A DNA stretch of 9,030 nucleotides, from assembly GCA_024464205.1 (NCBI GenBank), contig JANHAI010000030.1, positions 1 through 9,030 on the forward strand, read 5' to 3'. The translations under genes and the position numbers were made by a program. The DNA comes from Candidatus Methanomethylicia archaeon (GTDB lineage: Archaea > Thermoproteota > Methanomethylicia > Methanomethylicales > Methanomethylicaceae). Below the pieces are notes generated by a model that was given only the letters and a program-made list of their open reading frames with translations, did no database searches and had not been told where the DNA came from. Of this stretch, positions 6,515 to 9,030 are shown one piece after another. How positions within the stretch are numbered: the first letter of the stretch is position 1; every line of letters starts with the position of its first letter.

Positions 6515-6871
6515 TTGGTAAGGCTCGCCGAGAAAAGCATGACCGAACTCCAAAGGGACGTACTCCTATACATAAATTGCAACGACAGCAACGCTTCGCT
6601 CCATACTTACTCTTGGTACGTTCGAGAGCTCTCTAAAAAGATGGGCATACCTGAATCAACTGCTAAATGGACGCTAAACGGTCTCCGTGAATGCATGCTG
6701 ATAGAATCTGGTACTGCAGCGATGAGGGGAGTCCCTCTGAGGCTTACTTACCCGGGCTTGCTAGTAGCAGAGGAGATCTCAAAGAATTGCAAACGGATCA
6801 GCAAAGATCTGAGGGTAAAGCCAAGGTTAACAAGACCCATCCCAACAAACAGTATCATGGATGAACGCTGA
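6515..6871 (+). CDS. Small winged-helix DNA-binding regulator
   Basis: The 118-aa product contains a helix-turn-helix at about residues 32-60 (YVRELSKKMGIPESTAKWTLNGLRE, shown in part: ELSKKMGIPESTAKWTL) and a following wing (LIESGTAAMRGVPLRLTYPG, 62-80), typical of MarR-like or other archaeal wHTH regulators. A basic tail (90-107) ends the protein. No effector domain or metal site is seen. The start is unclear: TTG 6515 is the first in-frame candidate, ATG 6539 gives MTELQRDVLLY, and neither has a good ribosome binding site; a one-base change near 6502-6504 would move the start to ATG 6468. The gene is divergent from the surface cluster and upstream of the hydrogenase operon, separated from the latter by a T8 run, so it may regulate either or itself. 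The domain call is firm; the target is inference. Confidence 0.75.
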   Translation: MVRLAEKSMTELQRDVLLYINCNDSNASLHTYSWYVRELSKKMGIPESTAKWTLNGLRECMLIESGTAAMRGVPLRLTYPGLLVAEEISKNCKRISKDLRVKPRLTRPIPTNSIMDER

Positions 6872-6998
6872 CAATGAATTTTCTGCAGTTTACAACTAAT
6901 CCGCTCCCCTTTCGCCTCATTTTCCATTTTTTTTACAATACCTCGATTACAATTCTGAACAATTGAGCCACTTTCCTTACTGAAACCGTCTAACGAAG
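6872..6998. other. AT-rich intergenic region between regulator and hydrogenase operon
   Basis: No gene is seen here. It contains the T8 run (6927-6934) and the heptamer TTACAAT twice (6933-6939 and 6947-6953, 14 bases apart), then a related ACAATT at 6959-6964. The repeats lie roughly 50-70 bases upstream of the hydB promoter box and could bind a regulator, or be chance in AT-rich DNA. Confidence 0.35.
6927..6934 (+). terminator. T8 run, probable terminator of the regulator gene
   Basis: Eight consecutive T residues preceded by further T/C-rich sequence (CATTTTCCA) occur about 55 bases past the regulator stop. There is no strong hairpin, as expected for archaeal intrinsic termination. Confidence 0.5.
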
Positions 6999-7008
6999 AG
7001 ATATATTA
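6999..7008 (+). promoter_or_regulatory. TATA-like box of the hydrogenase operon
   Basis: AGATATATTA follows purine-rich CGAAG. A start of transcription about 25 bases downstream falls near 7028, which places the GTG at 7010 outside the transcript and leaves a short leader with GGTGAT before ATG 7046. Confidence 0.45.
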
Positions 7009-7036
7009 CGTGAGATATCATATAGTAATATTAGAC

Positions 7037-7042
7037 GGTGAT
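7037..7042 (+). promoter_or_regulatory. Ribosome binding site of hydB that decides its start
   Basis: GGTGAT complements the archaeal 16S rRNA 3' end (AUCACC) and lies three bases before ATG 7046. No comparable site precedes the GTG at 7010. Confidence 0.6.
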
Positions 7043-7045
7043 TTG

Positions 7046-8083
7046 ATGTATGACTTAAGCGAGGAGGATCTTCAGAAGATTCCAGCGATCCTCCAAGGGC
7101 TCGGTTACGAAGTCATCGCCCCATTGAAGTTCAATCAAGCTGTCAAGCTCGCTCCAATAAATGCCGACAGCAAGATTGAGCTCGATTATATCCGCCTCAT
7201 GAATTCGCCAAGGGACTTTTTGCTTCCGAACAGAGAGACGCTTTTCAAGTACAGGAGCACTGCAACGATAACCTCGTATGGCTTGAAAATAAGATTCCCC
7301 ACGGTTGAGGGGCCTTGCCCTGCTGGAATTTCCCCTGAATACTCATCGCAAAAGAAGAAGCTTGCCTTCTTCGGCATACACCCGTGCATTGCAAATTCAA
7401 TAAGATACCTCGATAGGGTCATGCTTAGCGATCCGCCAGATCCTTATTACAGCGACAGGCGGAAGGACATGTTCCTCGCGGTCCTCGAATGCGACGAGGG
7501 CGATGAGTATTGCCTCTGCAAAACATTGGGCTCATATAAGGTTGCAAAGGGTTACGCCGACATTTTGATGAGGAAAAGTGGCAACAGATACATTGCGAAG
7601 CCGATGACGCCATTGGGCGAGACGGTCCTCAAACAGGTTGGCAAAGAGATCTCGGGCGATTACCCGAAGATCGTCCCAAGGATGAAAAAAGAGTATGAAA
7701 TAACAAATGCTGACGAAAGCAGCATCGACAGCAAGGACGCTTCAGAAACAGTCAAGTCATGCACGCTCTGTTGCGCATGCACTGTGACCTGTCCAACTTG
7801 CTACTGCAACGACATTGAAGACCGTTTTAGCCTTGTAGACCCTTCCAACGTCGAGAGGGCGAGGACGCGCATGTCCTGCCAGAGGAGGTGCTACAGCATG
7901 ATTGCAGGAGGGACCACTTTCCTGAAGTCAAAAGAAGACCGGTTCAAATGGCGCCTCAAGCACAAGTTCCCGTTTTCGATAAACTCATTCAGGCTTGTGG
8001 GGTGCGTTGGGTGCGGCAGCTGTATCGCCAACTGCCCAGCCAGGATAGATTTTAGAGATCACATCGCAAGGAGTGTTGACTGA
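7046..8083 (+). CDS. hydB: Group 3b NiFe-hydrogenase (sulfhydrogenase) beta subunit, Fe-S electron-transfer protein
   Basis: HydB carries electrons between the hydrogenase small subunit and the flavin subunit of a cytosolic group 3b (sulfhydrogenase I-like) complex. With the ATG at 7046 it is 345 aa, near the roughly 370 aa of Pyrococcus HydB; an in-frame GTG at 7010 would add 12 residues but lacks a ribosome binding site. Two 4Fe-4S motifs are visible: C239-x2-C-x2-C245-x3-C249-P (CTLCCACTVTCP) and C320-x2-C-x2-C-x3-C330-P (CVGCGSCIANCP). Between them is MSCQRRCYSMIAGGTTF followed by a KxDRFKWR segment, closely matching the family. An N-terminal Cys set (C149, C156, C158 in EYCLC) fits a further cluster. 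The family motif HxCD appears as HPCI (112-115), losing the Asp. The stop overlaps the hydG start (TGATG), showing coupling. Confidence 0.9.
   Translation: MYDLSEEDLQKIPAILQGLGYEVIAPLKFNQAVKLAPINADSKIELDYIRLMNSPRDFLLPNRETLFKYRSTATITSYGLKIRFPTVEGPCPAGISPEYSSQKKKLAFFGIHPCIANSIRYLDRVMLSDPPDPYYSDRRKDMFLAVLECDEGDEYCLCKTLGSYKVAKGYADILMRKSGNRYIAKPMTPLGETVLKQVGKEISGDYPKIVPRMKKEYEITNADESSIDSKDASETVKSCTLCCACTVTCPTCYCNDIEDRFSLVDPSNVERARTRMSCQRRCYSMIAGGTTFLKSKEDRFKWRLKHKFPFSINSFRLVGCVGCGSCIANCPARIDFRDHIARSVD
8068..8075 (+). promoter_or_regulatory. Ribosome binding site of hydG inside the hydB end
   Basis: AAGGAGTG lies seven bases before ATG 8083, supporting that start and translation coupled to hydB. 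Confidence 0.6.
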
Positions 8084-8898
8084 TGTCTTTGACCAACCCC
8101 TATTTGCCAAGGCAGGTCACCGTCAACGCTGTGAAGAACGAGAGCCTTGAAACTAAGACCCTCCGCCTCAAGCTCCAGAACTGGAGCATGTCTTTTGTTC
8201 CTGGGCAGTTCGTCCAGCTCCTCCTTCCGGGTGTTGGGGAGGCCCCCTTCTGCATCGCCTCTTCCCCCAGCGACCAACGGCACATCGAAATAACGATTAT
8301 GCGAAGGGGGATGCTAACAAACGCTGCCCATTACCTTAGGCCAGGTGACGCTTTGGGCGTTAGAGGTCCGTTGGGAAGACCATTCCCAATAGATCAATTT
8401 GAAGGCAAGGACCTGCTTATAATAGCGACAGGGATAGGCATAGCCGCATTGAAATCCCTAATCGAACATGTCGTGGGGAACAGGTCGAAATACGGCGAAG
8501 TCACATTGCTTTATGGGGCAAGGTTCCCCGAAGACTTGGTCTACCGTGAAGATATGAAGCATTGGTCGAGCTCCATCAAGATCATAGTGACCCTTAGCAA
8601 GGCAACACCGGAATGGCAAGGACTAAGGGGGCGCGTGACAGATCACCTTCATGAAATAAATCTGAAAGATGATATGAACATCGCAATCTGCGGATCGCCG
8701 ACAGTGATGGCAAGCATAGTCCAATCGCTTTCCCTCCTCGGCATAAACAAGGAGCGCATCTTCGTATCGCTCGAGAGGCACATGAAGTGCGGGATAGGGA
8801 AATGCGCCCGCTGCTTGATAGCTGGTGGCAAGATGGTCTGCAAGGATGGGCCGGTATTCAAGGCTTCGGAGATAAGCCTGGAGGCAATAGGTGAGTGA
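8083..8898 (+). CDS. hydG: Group 3b hydrogenase gamma subunit, FAD/NAD(P)-binding oxidoreductase
   Basis: HydG is the flavoprotein that exchanges electrons with NAD(P)(H) in the sulfhydrogenase complex; it belongs to the ferredoxin-reductase superfamily together with PyrK. At 271 aa it is of ordinary size (family about 290). In order it shows a beta-barrel FAD domain with PGQFV (40-44) and EAPFCIASSP (53-62), RGPLG (94-98), an NAD(P)-binding domain starting at ATGIGIAALKSLI (115-127), the CGSP loop (203-206), and a C-terminal [2Fe-2S] motif C236-x4-C241-x2-C244-x8-C253 (MKCGIGKCARC). Two deviations are seen: the usual Thr or Ser after APF is Cys56, and the GGxGxAP turn is TGIGIAA, lacking one Gly and the Pro. 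PyrK is less likely because pyrD is absent and hydB and hydD flank it. Confidence 0.9.
   Translation: MSLTNPYLPRQVTVNAVKNESLETKTLRLKLQNWSMSFVPGQFVQLLLPGVGEAPFCIASSPSDQRHIEITIMRRGMLTNAAHYLRPGDALGVRGPLGRPFPIDQFEGKDLLIIATGIGIAALKSLIEHVVGNRSKYGEVTLLYGARFPEDLVYREDMKHWSSSIKIIVTLSKATPEWQGLRGRVTDHLHEINLKDDMNIAICGSPTVMASIVQSLSLLGINKERIFVSLERHMKCGIGKCARCLIAGGKMVCKDGPVFKASEISLEAIGE
8890..8895 (+). promoter_or_regulatory. Ribosome binding site of hydD
   Basis: GGTGAG precedes ATG 8900 by four bases and overlaps the end of hydG. Confidence 0.6.
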
Positions 8899-8899
8899 G

Positions 8900-9030
8900 A
8901 TGAAGCTGGCATTCTATTCCTTAACCTCTTGCGAAGGTTGCCTCACTACTCTGATAACCAACCTCGGCTCGCACCTGGAGACGCTCTGGAATATATTCGA
9001 CATTGATTACTTCAAACTCGTGAGGGAGCC
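8900..9030 (+). CDS. hydD: NiFe-hydrogenase small (delta) subunit, N-terminal part, cut by window edge
   Basis: The visible 43 codons begin MKLAFYSLTSCEGCLTTL. The FYxLTSCxGC pattern is the N-terminus of group 3 NiFe-hydrogenase small subunits, where the two cysteines (11 and 14) bind the proximal 4Fe-4S cluster that takes electrons from the NiFe site. It starts one base after the hydG stop with its own ribosome binding site. The order hydB-hydG-hydD matches the Pyrococcus sulfhydrogenase operon, so hydA, the NiFe large subunit, is expected immediately beyond the window. A complex I-like 20-kDa subunit is the main alternative, but the neighbours argue against it. Confidence 0.87.
   Translation, partial: MKLAFYSLTSCEGCLTTLITNLGSHLETLWNIFDIDYFKLVRE

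Noticed and set aside
7010..7045. GTG 7010 as the start of hydB
   Set aside because: No ribosome binding site precedes it and the TATA-like box at 6999-7008 would place the transcript start downstream; ATG 7046 has GGTGAT at good spacing.
8059..8285. Minus-strand open frames opposite hydG
   Set aside because: They are shadows of the conserved flavoprotein gene and show no domain or start signal.
8083..8898. PyrK, the dihydroorotate dehydrogenase electron-transfer subunit
   Set aside because: Same superfamily and Cys pattern, but the flanking hydB and hydD genes and the tight coupling identify it as hydrogenase gamma subunit.

Overview
The window looks like a chromosomal piece of an uncultured-type archaeon, most likely Thermoproteota such as a Bathyarchaeia-like lineage; that placement is inference. 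Supporting signs are TATA-like boxes upstream of genes, purine-rich Shine-Dalgarno sites of the GGTGA/GGAGG type, T-run terminators without strong hairpins, a large PKD-domain surface protein, small proteins with archaeal pilin-like N-termini, and an archaeal-type hydBGD hydrogenase cluster. I see no tRNA, rRNA, CRISPR array, insertion sequence or integrase.

Layout. Positions 3-431 (+) are the 3' end of a multi-pass membrane protein of unknown function, cut by the window edge. Its stop lies one base from the stop of a convergent minus-strand cluster that reads from about 6320 down to 433. That cluster holds, in transcription order, a membrane-anchored extracytoplasmic protein (284 aa), a 1301-aa secreted PKD/InlB-repeat surface protein, a 230-aa pilin-like protein and a 127-aa pilin-like protein. 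All four have an N-terminal export or membrane helix, and spacing is tight. I read it as a cell-surface (adhesion or minor-pilin) module with no recognised enzyme, ATPase or assembly platform in view.

Positions 6321-6514 form a compact divergent regulatory region with a perfect 10-bp palindrome (ATTGCGCAAT), a second inverted repeat, direct AGGGTATA repeats and TATA-like boxes in both directions. It feeds the surface cluster on the left and a small winged-helix regulator (6515-6871, +) on the right. The start of that regulator appears disturbed by a possible one-base frameshift.

After a T8 terminator-like run and a new promoter comes a tightly coupled plus-strand operon: hydB (Fe-S subunit, 7046-8083), hydG (FAD/NAD(P)/[2Fe-2S] subunit, 8083-8898) and the start of hydD (small NiFe-hydrogenase subunit, 8900 to the edge). 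The order matches the cytosolic group 3b 'sulfhydrogenase' hydBGDA operon known from Thermococcales; hydA, with the NiFe site, should follow outside the window. The complex would move electrons between H2, or reduced sulfur, and NAD(P)(H).

Points worth most attention are the undescribed four-gene surface module, two places where a one-base change in a three-base homopolymer would restore a much better gene start (near 1516-1518 and 6502-6504), and the unusual residues in hydG and hydB.
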